The translations under genes and the position numbers were made by a program. Shown in pieces: positions 1 through 5,527 of a stretch of DNA of 6,589 nucleotides (its first letter is position 1; every line of letters begins with the position of its first letter). Where the stretch lies: contig JAFRUW010000049.1 in NCBI GenBank assembly GCA_017438675.1, positions 1 through 6,589 of the forward strand, written 5' to 3'. The notes under the pieces are model-generated. The model had not been told where the DNA came from and did not search any database. It was given only the letters and a program-made list of their open reading frames with translations. Origin of the DNA: Oscillospiraceae bacterium. Lineage in GTDB: Bacteria > Bacillota > Clostridia > Oscillospirales > Oscillospiraceae.

Positions 1-1
1 C

Positions 2-106
2 TATGAGCACGTCATACGCAATGAAGGCGAATACCTAGAAATCTGGCAATACATAGACGGCAACTCCGCCAAATGGGCGGAGGACGAATACTACACCATC
101 AACTGA
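2..106 (+). CDS. C-terminal end of an unidentified protein (5' partial)
   Basis: An open frame enters from the left edge and runs 34 codons to a TGA at 104-106. The visible tail is acidic and rich in aromatic residues (EIWQYIDG, AEDEYYTIN). I recognise no domain, motif or membrane segment, and the start lies outside the window. It is probably a real gene because the frame is open from the edge, has codon use like its neighbours, and stops 27 bases before the next gene, whose ribosome binding site follows directly. It may be the upstream member of the same operon. No function is proposed. Confidence 0.6.
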   Translation, partial: YEHVIRNEGEYLEIWQYIDGNSAKWAEDEYYTIN

Positions 107-120
107 GAACCACCACGATC

Positions 121-125
121 AGGAG
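121..125 (+). promoter_or_regulatory. Ribosome binding site of the MBL-fold hydrolase gene
   Basis: AGGAG lies 8 bases before the ATG at 134, near-ideal spacing. It fixes the start of the hydrolase gene. Confidence 0.8.
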
Positions 126-133
126 ACATCACC

Positions 134-751
134 ATGCTTATAAAAGGAATTGAAGTGGGTCATCTGGAGACCAACTGCTACATCGTGACAGACGAAAACA
201 CGCTGGACTGCGCCATTATCGACCCCGGCGACGAATCCAACACCATCATGGATTACGTGGAGGAGCACCGCCTCCGTCCCGCGGCGATATTCCTCACCCA
301 CGGCCACTGGGATCATGTCGGCGCCGTGGACGCCATCGCCGAGGAGCTTGACATTCCCGTCTGGATAAACGAAAAGGACACAGTACCCGGCGCCCGGAGC
401 CAGCGGCACAAATTCCACCGGGAGGGCACCAAAAGCTACAGGGACGGCGACATCCTGAAGGTGGGAGAGCTGGGCTTCCTCGTACTTGAGACCCCCGGCC
501 ACTCCTTCGGCTCCGTCACCCTCCTCTGCGGCAACGCAATGTTCTGCGGCGACACCCTGTTTAAGGGGAGCTGCGGAAGGGTGGACTTTGAAGACGGCGA
601 CCCCCAGGAGATGATGAAATCCCTCCTCAGGCTGTCCAAACTGAAGCAGAACTACGAGGTCTATCCCGGTCACGGCGAGTACTCCTCCCTTGACAGGGAG
701 CGGCGCTTCAATCCCTACATGATCTACGCCATGAGAAACGAGAAGCAATGA
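134..751 (+). CDS. MBL-fold metallo-hydrolase, glyoxalase II-like
   Basis: This 205-residue protein is a metallo-beta-lactamase-fold hydrolase of the small glyoxalase II-like (YcbL/YqgX) type. Such enzymes are cytoplasmic and bind two metal ions, typically zinc; some hydrolyse thioesters such as S-lactoylglutathione, but the substrate here cannot be read from sequence. The metal ligands are visible: THGHWDH at 55-61 (H56, H58, D60, H61), H123 in PGHSFGS, D140 in CGDTLF, and H180 in YPGHGE. The length is normal for the short single-domain group, which lacks the extra C-terminal helical domain of classical glyoxalase II. The usual proline after the H123 region (often PGHTPGS) is phenylalanine here. 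The start has a good AGGAG site. The stop overlaps the start of hemZ as ATGA, implying translational coupling; MBL-hydrolase/hemZ pairing is, as I recall, common in Clostridia. Confidence 0.92.
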   Translation: MLIKGIEVGHLETNCYIVTDENTLDCAIIDPGDESNTIMDYVEEHRLRPAAIFLTHGHWDHVGAVDAIAEELDIPVWINEKDTVPGARSQRHKFHREGTKSYRDGDILKVGELGFLVLETPGHSFGSVTLLCGNAMFCGDTLFKGSCGRVDFEDGDPQEMMKSLLRLSKLKQNYEVYPGHGEYSSLDRERRFNPYMIYAMRNEKQ

Positions 752-2235
752 AGCTTATACTGAAAGATCACGAATACAAATACGCCGTGGAGCAGATACA
801 GCTCACCATGTTCCCCGAGGAACGGCCGGAGTTTACGGACGGGCCGGTTCCCGAGGGTGAAAACTGCGGAACCGTAAGCCTGTCTTACGGCGAAAAATAC
901 GCCACCGCCGTGACAATGCTGAACGTGGACGGGAAAACCGCCCGGGGCAGCGCGAGAGCTGCGGCCGAAAAGCTCACGGACAGATTTGAGTCTGACAGGC
1001 TCCTGCAGAAGATAATAAAGCAGTCCTTTTTCAGAGCGGCGGTGAAGCTCACGGGGCGCCGCCCTGTGTGGGGCTCCCTCACCGGCATACGCCCGGGAAA
1101 GCTGGCGGCGAATATGATGGAAAAGGGCATGACGGAAGCGGAGGTCAGAACGGCACTGCTCAAGGATTATTGCGTCGAACCCAGGCGGACGGAGCTCTGC
1201 CTGGAGGCTGCAAACGCGGGCCTTGCCCTTAAAAAGAGCCTTACGGACAGGGACATCGCCATGTACGCGGGAATACCCTTCTGCCCCACACGGTGCGCCT
1301 ACTGCAGCTTTGTGAGCCACAGCGTGGAGAAGTCCATGAAGCTGGTGGAGCCGTTCCTGGGCGCTCTGGAGCGGGAGATCGCCGCCACTGCCGCAATAGT
1401 AAGGGAGCTGGGTCTCCGTACCCGGTCACTGTACATGGGCGGCGGTACCCCCACTACGCTGGACAGTCATCAGCTTCACCGACTTTTCACCTGCCTTGAG
1501 ACAAATTTCGACCTTCATGCCATGACGGAATTCTGCGTGGAGGCGGGCAGGCCCGACACCATCGATGAGGATAAGCTCAAAGTCATGAAGGCCCACGGGG
1601 TGAACCGCATAAGCATAAACCCCCAGACAATGAGTGATGAGGTTCTTAAAGCCATAGGGCGCAGGCACACGAAGGATGACATTTTACGCGCCTTCGACCT
1701 TGCCGCAAAGGTGGGCTTCGACGTCGTAAACATGGACCTTATCGCCGGACTCCCGGCGGACAGCGCCGAGGGCTTCAGGGCCACTCTGGACGAGGTCATG
1801 GCGCTCTCCCCGGAGAACATCACCGTCCACACCCTGTCCCTGAAAAAAGGCTCCCGCATAACCCTTGAGGGGACGCCCATCCCCGATGATAAAGACGTGG
1901 GTGACATGCTGGACTACTCCTTGGAGAAACTGTCCGGCGCAGGATACGTCCCCTACTACCTCTACCGGCAGAAATTCATGTCCGGCGGCTTTGAGAACAT
2001 CGGCTGGTCAAAGCCGGGAACGGAGAGCTTTTACAACATCGCCATCATGGAGGAGCTGTGCTCCATAATCGCCATGGGCGGCGGCGCCTCCACAAAGCTG
2101 GTGGCTCAGGAAACGGGGAAAATCGAACGGATTTTCAACGCCAAGTACCCCTATGAGTACATTGACGGTATAGACAGGATCGTATCTGCCAAGGATTATA
2201 TAAAGGACTTTTACGGAAAAGAGGTGCATCTGTAA
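748..2235 (+). CDS. hemZ: HemZ-type radical SAM protein (coproporphyrinogen dehydrogenase HemZ family)
   Basis: A 495-residue radical SAM enzyme of the HemZ family, related to HemN and HemW. HemZ is linked to oxygen-independent oxidation of coproporphyrinogen III to protoporphyrinogen IX; whether this copy does that or has a HemW-like heme-handling role is unknown. An N-terminal domain of about 165 residues precedes the radical SAM barrel. The 4Fe-4S motif is CPTRCAYC (C179, C183, C186), followed by the SAM-binding GGGTPTT (231-237), VEAGRPD (264-270), NPQT (291-294) and DLIAGLP (330-336). The C-terminal stretch YYLYRQKFMSGGFENIGW (403-420) and the YNIAIMEE and MGGGASTK segments fit HemZ better than HemN or HemW. 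The ATG overlaps the upstream stop by 4 bases and has only a weak GAGAAG in front, so translation probably depends on coupling. The next gene starts 1 base after its stop. Confidence 0.9.
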   Translation: MKLILKDHEYKYAVEQIQLTMFPEERPEFTDGPVPEGENCGTVSLSYGEKYATAVTMLNVDGKTARGSARAAAEKLTDRFESDRLLQKIIKQSFFRAAVKLTGRRPVWGSLTGIRPGKLAANMMEKGMTEAEVRTALLKDYCVEPRRTELCLEAANAGLALKKSLTDRDIAMYAGIPFCPTRCAYCSFVSHSVEKSMKLVEPFLGALEREIAATAAIVRELGLRTRSLYMGGGTPTTLDSHQLHRLFTCLETNFDLHAMTEFCVEAGRPDTIDEDKLKVMKAHGVNRISINPQTMSDEVLKAIGRRHTKDDILRAFDLAAKVGFDVVNMDLIAGLPADSAEGFRATLDEVMALSPENITVHTLSLKKGSRITLEGTPIPDDKDVGDMLDYSLEKLSGAGYVPYYLYRQKFMSGGFENIGWSKPGTESFYNIAIMEELCSIIAMGGGASTKLVAQETGKIERIFNAKYPYEYIDGIDRIVSAKDYIKDFYGKEVHL

Positions 2236-2236
2236 T

Positions 2237-3157
2237 ATGGAGTATGGAATCAGGGATATTCTCTTCCGGCTTGACAGGGACCCGCGGGCCTATGCCGACG
2301 ATTGTGAAGAGCGCTACGAGGATCAGATAACTCTTGCGGCAAGGCGGATATACCACAGCCTCGACAAGCGCCCGATAGTGCTTCTCACCGGCCCGTCAGG
2401 CTCCGGCAAGACCACTACGGCCATAAAACTGGTGGACGCACTGAAGAAACAGGGCGTGGGCAGCGTGTGCATCTCCATGGACGGGTATTTCAAGGACTAC
2501 GAGCCGGAGACCGCGCCCCGTACACCTGACGGCAGCCGGGATATGGAGTCCCCGCTGTGTCTCGATCTGGAGTACATGGCACAGCAGTTTAAAGAGCTCA
2601 GTCAGGGCAAGGAGGTTATAATCCCCACCTACGACTTTGCGCTTGAGCGCCGGTCCAGGGAAAAGGGCACACCCCTCCGCCTCGGCGAGGGCGAGGTGGC
2701 GATCTTTGAGGGCATCCACGCCCTTAACGAAATGGTCACCGATATCAGCGGAGTGGACACCTTCAAGCTCTACGTCAGCGTTAATTCCGACATCGTAGAC
2801 GACAGCGGCGACGTGGTCTATGCCCCCCGCACGGCGAGACTTCTCCGCCGCATGATCCGGGACAGCAATTACCGCGCCGCTCCCCCGGAGTACACCCTTG
2901 AGCTCTGGCCCAACGTCATCCGGGGTGAGGATCTGTACATCTCCCCCAAGCGCGGGAAGGCGGATATGGAGATCGACACCTTCATGCCCTACGAGCCGTC
3001 GGTCATGCGCACCTTTGTGCTCCCGGTCATCCGGGACATCCCGGAGCTTCAGGATATATGCCGCCTGCTCTCGGTGTTCCCCGAGATCGACAACGGCATG
3101 ATCCAGAGCGACTCCCTTCTCCGGGAGTTCATCGGCGGCGGCATCTACAACTACTGA
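2237..3157 (+). CDS. Uridine kinase-like nucleoside kinase (phosphoribulokinase/uridine kinase family)
   Basis: A 306-residue cytoplasmic P-loop kinase of the uridine kinase/phosphoribulokinase family, expected to phosphorylate a nucleoside such as uridine or a similar hydroxyl-bearing substrate. Walker A is GPSGSGKTT (52-60). SMDGYFKD (80-87) matches the family's catalytic SxDxFY region, with D82 as likely base. PTYDF (130-134), FEGIHALN (157-164, Walker B-like) and RLLRRMIRD (201-209, lid) follow in the usual order. WPNVIRGEDLYISP (224-237) resembles the long clostridial kinases that carry an N-terminal TGS/threonyl-tRNA synthetase-like part, but this protein has only about 45 residues before the kinase domain. 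It starts 1 base after the hemZ stop, with AAGAGGTG (2219-2226) inside hemZ as its ribosome binding site. Family confidence is high; the exact substrate, and so a gene symbol such as udk, is not certain. Confidence 0.87.
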   Translation: MEYGIRDILFRLDRDPRAYADDCEERYEDQITLAARRIYHSLDKRPIVLLTGPSGSGKTTTAIKLVDALKKQGVGSVCISMDGYFKDYEPETAPRTPDGSRDMESPLCLDLEYMAQQFKELSQGKEVIIPTYDFALERRSREKGTPLRLGEGEVAIFEGIHALNEMVTDISGVDTFKLYVSVNSDIVDDSGDVVYAPRTARLLRRMIRDSNYRAAPPEYTLELWPNVIRGEDLYISPKRGKADMEIDTFMPYEPSVMRTFVLPVIRDIPELQDICRLLSVFPEIDNGMIQSDSLLREFIGGGIYNY

Positions 3158-3158
3158 T

Positions 3159-3186
3159 TCAAAAGATATGGGCAGGTTTCTTTTGA
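3159..3186. repeat. Perfect 8-bp inverted repeat after the kinase gene
   Basis: Arms TCAAAAGA (3159-3166) and TCTTTTGA (3179-3186) are perfect inverse complements with a 12-base spacer. It begins 2 bases after the kinase stop codon. It is AT-rich and lacks a following T-run, so it is a poor intrinsic terminator. It directly abuts the -35 of the next promoter and could be an operator or a weak 3' end structure. Confidence 0.45.
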
Positions 3187-3187
3187 G

Positions 3188-3215
3188 TTGTTATCAGCCG
3201 TAAAGCCGATATAAT
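3188..3215 (+). promoter_or_regulatory. Candidate promoter upstream of the zinc-ribbon membrane protein gene
   Basis: A perfect -10 TATAAT (3210-3215) has a partial -35 TTGTTA (3188-3193, 4 of 6) at 16-bp spacing. It would give a leader of about 85 bases. Confidence 0.5.
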
Positions 3216-3254
3216 GTAAACTTTTTATGTCTTTTAATACAAATCCACTTTGTG

Positions 3255-3263
3255 TGATAAAAT
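3255..3263 (+). promoter_or_regulatory. Second candidate promoter, extended -10 type
   Basis: TGA followed by TAAAAT (3258-3263) forms an extended -10 element with 5 of 6 matches; no clear -35 lies at the right distance. It would start transcription about 35 bases before the ATG at 3306. It is an alternative or addition to the TATAAT promoter at 3210. Confidence 0.35.
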
Positions 3264-3305
3264 AGGCTTATCCGAAAAATCAAGCGTTTCAAAGAGGGTA
3301 TACCC

Positions 3306-3704
3306 ATGCTAAGAAATTGGCTCAGAAACTTTATGATAGGGCGTTACGGGCCCGATCAGTTTAATATGGCGCTGCTGATTGTTACGGCTGTTTTATCCGT
3401 CCTGTCCGCGATCTTCGACTGGTGGCTGATGCGTATCCTTGCGTATATCGCACTGGGCTACACGCTGTTCAGGATGTTTTCAAAGAACATAAACGCAAGG
3501 CGCAGGGAAAATGACAGATTTCTCAAGTACTGGTGGCCGGTCAGGACGAAGATTATCAACCAGTACCGCAAGTTCAGAGGCCGGAAGGATTACGCGTATT
3601 TTAAATGCCCCGCCTGCAGGAACAACCTCCGGGTGCCCAGAGGCAAAGGCAAAATCCAGATCACCTGCCCCAAATGCGGCGAGAGATTTATTAAAAAAAC
3701 ATAA
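3306..3704 (+). CDS. Small membrane protein with C-terminal zinc ribbon, function unknown
   Basis: A 132-residue protein of unknown function. Residues about 20-37 and 40-58 are hydrophobic and probably form a membrane hairpin. A basic linker follows (NARRREND at 63-70, then many Arg/Lys through residue 94). The C-terminus holds a zinc-ribbon pattern, CPAC (101-104) and CPKC (121-124), with 16 residues between the pairs. By the positive-inside tendency the linker and ribbon are likely cytoplasmic. The ATG has GAGGG at 3294-3298, 7 bases upstream. It appears to be transcribed alone, from promoter candidates at 3188-3263 to the terminator at 3710-3741. Similar two-helix zinc-ribbon proteins occur in Clostridia as uncharacterised proteins. 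The ribbon could bind nucleic acid, protein, or simply zinc; nothing here decides. Confidence 0.85.
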   Translation: MLRNWLRNFMIGRYGPDQFNMALLIVTAVLSVLSAIFDWWLMRILAYIALGYTLFRMFSKNINARRRENDRFLKYWWPVRTKIINQYRKFRGRKDYAYFKCPACRNNLRVPRGKGKIQITCPKCGERFIKKT

Positions 3705-3709
3705 TCACA

Positions 3710-3741
3710 AAAAACCGCCGGGCTTTCGCTCAGCGGTTTTT
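3710..3741. terminator. Bidirectional intrinsic terminator between convergent genes
   Basis: Arms AAAAACCGC (3710-3718) and GCGGTTTTT (3733-3741) pair perfectly over 9 bp. Inside them GGGC (3720-3723) can pair with GCTC (3728-3731) around a TTTC loop. The T-run at the right serves the forward zinc-ribbon gene, and the A-run at 3709-3714 gives a U-run for ribU transcription on the reverse strand. Confidence 0.9.
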
Positions 3742-3780
3742 CATGTGAAGGATTCCAATATACCGGGGTGTTCGGACGCT

Positions 3781-4350
3781 TCAGCGGAGGGCGTCCGCTG
3801 TCTGCCCCTTACGGGCCTTGATGATGTATCTGGAAATGGGCTTGTAGATAAAGAAGGTCACTGCGGAATTGATGCCCGCCTTCAGGAGGTTAAAGGGCAG
3901 TATGATGGGGAGAAGCATTGCGTCCACCGCCTCTGTGGGGGCACCCATAAAGCGGGGAGTGATAAAGTGATTCGCAATGACCATAACGCCGCCCATAAGG
4001 AGCGTGCCCACAATGAGCGCGATCAGGGCGTGCTTCCTGGTGCGGTTGCGCTTGTAGATGATGCCTGCCGGGAGGCAGAGGGCGGTGGTGGCGATAACGT
4101 GCATGATAAAGCCGTAGACGCCGCCGGAGGCGCTGACGGTGAGGGCCTGGATCGCAGCAGCGATGACAGTGACAATGATACCTGCCGCGGGGCCGTAGGC
4201 AAAGGCGCAGATCAGTATGGGAATATCCGCCGGATCGTACTCCAGGAAGGGCGCCGCCGGGAAAAGCGGAAAGTGGATAAACGCCACAAGCACCACGGAG
4301 ATAGCTGTGAGCACCGCCATGACGGTGATGGTTCGTGTGTTCTTAAACAT
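3781..4350 (-). CDS. ribU: Riboflavin ECF transporter S component RibU
   Basis: A 189-residue integral membrane protein, the riboflavin-binding S component of an energy-coupling factor transporter. It would work with the shared EcfA/EcfA'/EcfT module, which is not in this window. About six hydrophobic segments are visible (roughly 8-28, 42-50, 54-74, 80-98, 108-128, 145-170). Family signatures include FLEYDPADIPILI (35-47), GGVYGFIMH (76-84), ANHFITPRFMG (126-136) and LPFNLLKAGINS (151-162). The ATG is preceded by AAAGGAG (4359-4365, reverse strand) at 8 bases. The FMN riboswitch and terminator just upstream independently support a flavin role: high FMN should stop transcription before the gene. 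It is transcribed convergently with the zinc-ribbon gene and divergently from the SLOG gene. Substrate assignment is strong because motif and riboswitch agree. Confidence 0.95.
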   Translation of the reverse strand: MFKNTRTITVMAVLTAISVVLVAFIHFPLFPAAPFLEYDPADIPILICAFAYGPAAGIIVTVIAAAIQALTVSASGGVYGFIMHVIATTALCLPAGIIYKRNRTRKHALIALIVGTLLMGGVMVIANHFITPRFMGAPTEAVDAMLLPIILPFNLLKAGINSAVTFFIYKPISRYIIKARKGQTADALR

Positions 4351-4358
4351 AATAACAG

Positions 4359-4365
4359 CTCCTTT
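4359..4365 (-). promoter_or_regulatory. Ribosome binding site of ribU
   Basis: Reverse strand AAAGGAG, 8 bases before the ribU ATG. It lies downstream of the terminator U-run, so the riboswitch most likely acts on transcription rather than by masking this site. Confidence 0.8.
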
Positions 4366-4368
4366 TGA

Positions 4369-4404
4369 GAAAAATAAAAAACCCGAAGAAAATACATCTT
4401 CGGG
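4369..4404 (-). terminator. FMN-controlled intrinsic terminator (riboswitch expression platform)
   Basis: Read on the reverse strand, arm CCCGAAGA (4404-4397) pairs perfectly with TCTTCGGG (4389-4382) across a 7-base loop. A T-rich tract follows (TTTTTT, then ATTTTT, at about 4381-4370). It sits between the riboswitch and the ribU ribosome binding site, as in transcription-terminating FMN riboswitches. Confidence 0.93.
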
Positions 4405-4423
4405 CGAATGGACATAAATACAT

Positions 4424-4533
4424 CTTCTTCCATCCAGACTGTACTGTCGGTACCGGAATCACACCGGTTCAGCTTTCGCTCGCGGACTTGAATAATATCA
4501 CCGCCGGTCGGGAATCGCACCCTGCCCTGAAGA
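4424..4533 (-). ncRNA. FMN riboswitch (RFN element)
   Basis: The reverse strand carries the strongly conserved RFN blocks in order: AGGGCAGGGTG and ATTCCCGACCGGCGGT in the 5' half, TCCGCGAGC in the middle, then CCGGTGTGATTCCGGTACCGA, CAGTACAGTCTGGATG and GAAGAAG at the 3' end. P1 can form between TCTTC (4533-4529) and GAAGA (4430-4426). This aptamer binds flavin mononucleotide. It precedes an intrinsic terminator and ribU, so FMN binding should reduce expression of the riboflavin transporter. The aptamer appears complete, with no loss of the conserved core. Confidence 0.97.
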
Positions 4534-4557
4534 CAACGTATTGACTTTGCAGGTTGG

Positions 4558-4586
4558 ATTATAGCACAGTCCCATGACCATTGCAA
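4558..4586 (-). promoter_or_regulatory. Promoter of the FMN riboswitch-ribU transcript
   Basis: On the reverse strand the -35 is TTGCAA (4586-4581, 4 of 6) and the -10 is TATAAT (4563-4558, 6 of 6), with 17-bp spacing. Transcription would start near 4551, about 18 bases before the riboswitch. Confidence 0.8.
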
Positions 4587-4598
4587 TACCCTATTGCA
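4582..4598. promoter_or_regulatory. 17-bp palindrome between divergent promoters, candidate operator
   Basis: TGCAATA (4582-4588) and TATTGCA (4592-4598) are perfect inverse complements separated by CCC. The left arm lies in the ribU -35; the right arm ends 5 bases before the -35 of the SLOG gene promoter. The geometry suits a dimeric repressor or activator acting on both genes, but no regulator is visible in the window. Confidence 0.55.
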
Positions 4599-4603
4599 GA
4601 TGA

Positions 4604-4632
4604 TTGACAAATTCGCTGAAATGCCCTAAAAT
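4604..4632 (+). promoter_or_regulatory. Promoter of the SLOG-family gene
   Basis: Perfect -35 TTGACA (4604-4609) and -10 TAAAAT (4627-4632, 5 of 6) with 17-bp spacing. The start site would be near 4639, giving a short leader of about 24 bases. Confidence 0.85.
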
Positions 4633-4662
4633 GATGAAAGTTTATAAAGAACGGTGAAAGAA

Positions 4663-5163
4663 ATGACTGAAAGAGCCACTAGCTGCAGCTTTACCGGCCA
4701 CAGGCCCATTAAGCTGCCCTGGAAAAACGATGAATCTGATGAGCGGTGCGTGGAGCTGAAGAAGAAGCTCTACGACATTGCGGAGGCGGTCTATCTCTCC
4801 GGCGTCAGGCACTTTCTGTGCGGCATGGCCCAGGGGAGCGACCTGTATTTCTGTGAGACAATAATTGAACTGCGGAACAGGTACCCCGATGTCACCCTTG
4901 AGGCGGTGATACCCTGCGAGACCCAGGCGGCGAAATGGCGGGAGCAGGACAGGGAGCGGTATTTCCGGCTGGTCGCACAGTGCGACACCGAGACCATGCT
5001 CCAGAGGGAGTACACCCCGGACTGTATGTCAAAGCGCAACAAATACCTGGTGGATCACGCTTCTGTGATAATCGCGGTGTACGACGGGACCTTCGGCGGC
5101 ACCATGCAGACCATTATGTACGCCAGACAGCAGGATCTTGAGATCATCCAGATAAGACCGTAA
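4663..5163 (+). CDS. SLOG family protein, DUF1273/YpsA-like
   Basis: A 166-residue soluble protein of the DUF1273/YpsA group in the SLOG superfamily, Rossmann-like folds thought to bind nucleotide-derived ligands. The biochemical role is unknown; B. subtilis YpsA has been linked to cell division and stress, but transfer of that role is inference. Motifs in order: TGHRP (11-15), LPW (18-20), CGMAQGSD (53-60, likely phosphate-binding loop), IPCETQ (83-88), W92, RNKYLVD (125-131), and AVYDG followed by GGT (138-147). Length is slightly below the usual 180 or so. I chose ATG at 4663 because GGTGA (4653-4657) can serve as its Shine-Dalgarno 5 bases upstream; an in-frame GTG at 4654 would add three residues. 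The gene is monocistronic, with its own promoter and terminator, and diverges from the flavin-regulated ribU. Confidence 0.88.
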   Translation: MTERATSCSFTGHRPIKLPWKNDESDERCVELKKKLYDIAEAVYLSGVRHFLCGMAQGSDLYFCETIIELRNRYPDVTLEAVIPCETQAAKWREQDRERYFRLVAQCDTETMLQREYTPDCMSKRNKYLVDHASVIIAVYDGTFGGTMQTIMYARQQDLEIIQIRP

Positions 5164-5184
5164 ATCAATAACAAACCATTCAAG

Positions 5185-5211
5185 CGGCGGGCCTCAGCGC
5201 CCGCTGTTTTT
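5185..5211 (+). terminator. Intrinsic terminator of the SLOG-family gene
   Basis: Arms CGGCGGGC (5185-5192) and GCCCGCTG (5199-5206) form an 8-bp stem with one G-U pair and a 6-base loop, followed by TTTTT (5207-5211). It begins 21 bases after the stop codon. A second T-run (5216-5220) follows. Confidence 0.88.
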
Positions 5212-5245
5212 GCGGTTTTTGCCGTGTGTGGATCGTTGCATGTCA

Positions 5246-5295
5246 GGCCCCCAAGGGCCGCGGGGGCTGTCACCGCAGGTGACTGGGGGATTGTC
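5246..5295. repeat. Degenerate intergenic palindromic repeat (GTCACC/GGTGAC type)
   Basis: Two adjacent hairpins: GGCCC (5246-5250) with GGGCC (5255-5259), then GTCACC (5269-5274) with GGTGAC (5278-5283) around a GCA loop, flanked by G-runs and ending GGGGGATTGTC. I recall very similar hairpins dispersed in intergenic DNA of gut clostridia; that is from memory and no search was run. Confidence 0.5.
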
Positions 5296-5364
5296 TTTCC
5301 GTGTTATGTCAGCCGGCACCATGCATTTTCATCGCAATACCTCGGTAATCGCAATCTGTACAAC

Positions 5365-5391
5365 GGTGCGATGTGGGCATCGCACCCTACG
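5365..5391 (-). repeat. REP-like palindrome A
   Basis: Arms GGTGCGATG (5365-5373) and CATCGCACC (5378-5386) pair perfectly over 9 bp with a TGGG loop. On the reverse strand the stem is preceded by GTAG, the same head as palindromes B and C. Confidence 0.6.
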
Positions 5392-5454
5392 TCTTGTATC
5401 GCAGGTCGTCCTTCTATTGCCAGTGCGTTCTTTATCCGAATCGGCGCCGTCGGC

Positions 5455-5480
5455 GGGAGGGCGCAGAGGCCCTCCCCTAC
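5455..5480 (-). repeat. REP-like palindrome B
   Basis: Arms GGGAGGGC (5455-5462) and GCCCTCCC (5469-5476) pair perfectly over 8 bp with a 6-base loop. Read on the reverse strand it is GTAG, then a stem beginning GGG and ending CCC, then GCCGA. It faces palindrome C in inverted orientation. Confidence 0.6.
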
Positions 5481-5527
5481 ACGGGCATGGCGGTTTTCTG
5501 CACCTGCATGTAATATCTTCCGCACCC

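Noticed and set aside
119..748. Reverse-strand ORF opposite the MBL hydrolase
   Set aside because: Antisense shadow of a gene with clear metal-binding motifs; GC-rich codons keep the opposite frame open.
3511..4368. Long forward ORF (285 codons) across the zinc-ribbon gene end and ribU
   Set aside because: It is a shadow: it runs antisense to ribU and through the shared terminator, its translation is charged and low-complexity, and it has no domain or ribosome binding site. ribU motifs and the riboswitch fix the coding strand.
4212..4610. Reverse-strand ORF covering the FMN riboswitch and the ribU 5' region
   Set aside because: It passes through the conserved aptamer and terminator in a different frame from ribU, so it is non-coding leader sequence.
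4654..4662. GTG at 4654 as the start of the SLOG gene
   Set aside because: It adds only MKE, has no good Shine-Dalgarno, and overlaps the GGTGA that best serves the ATG at 4663. It cannot be fully excluded.
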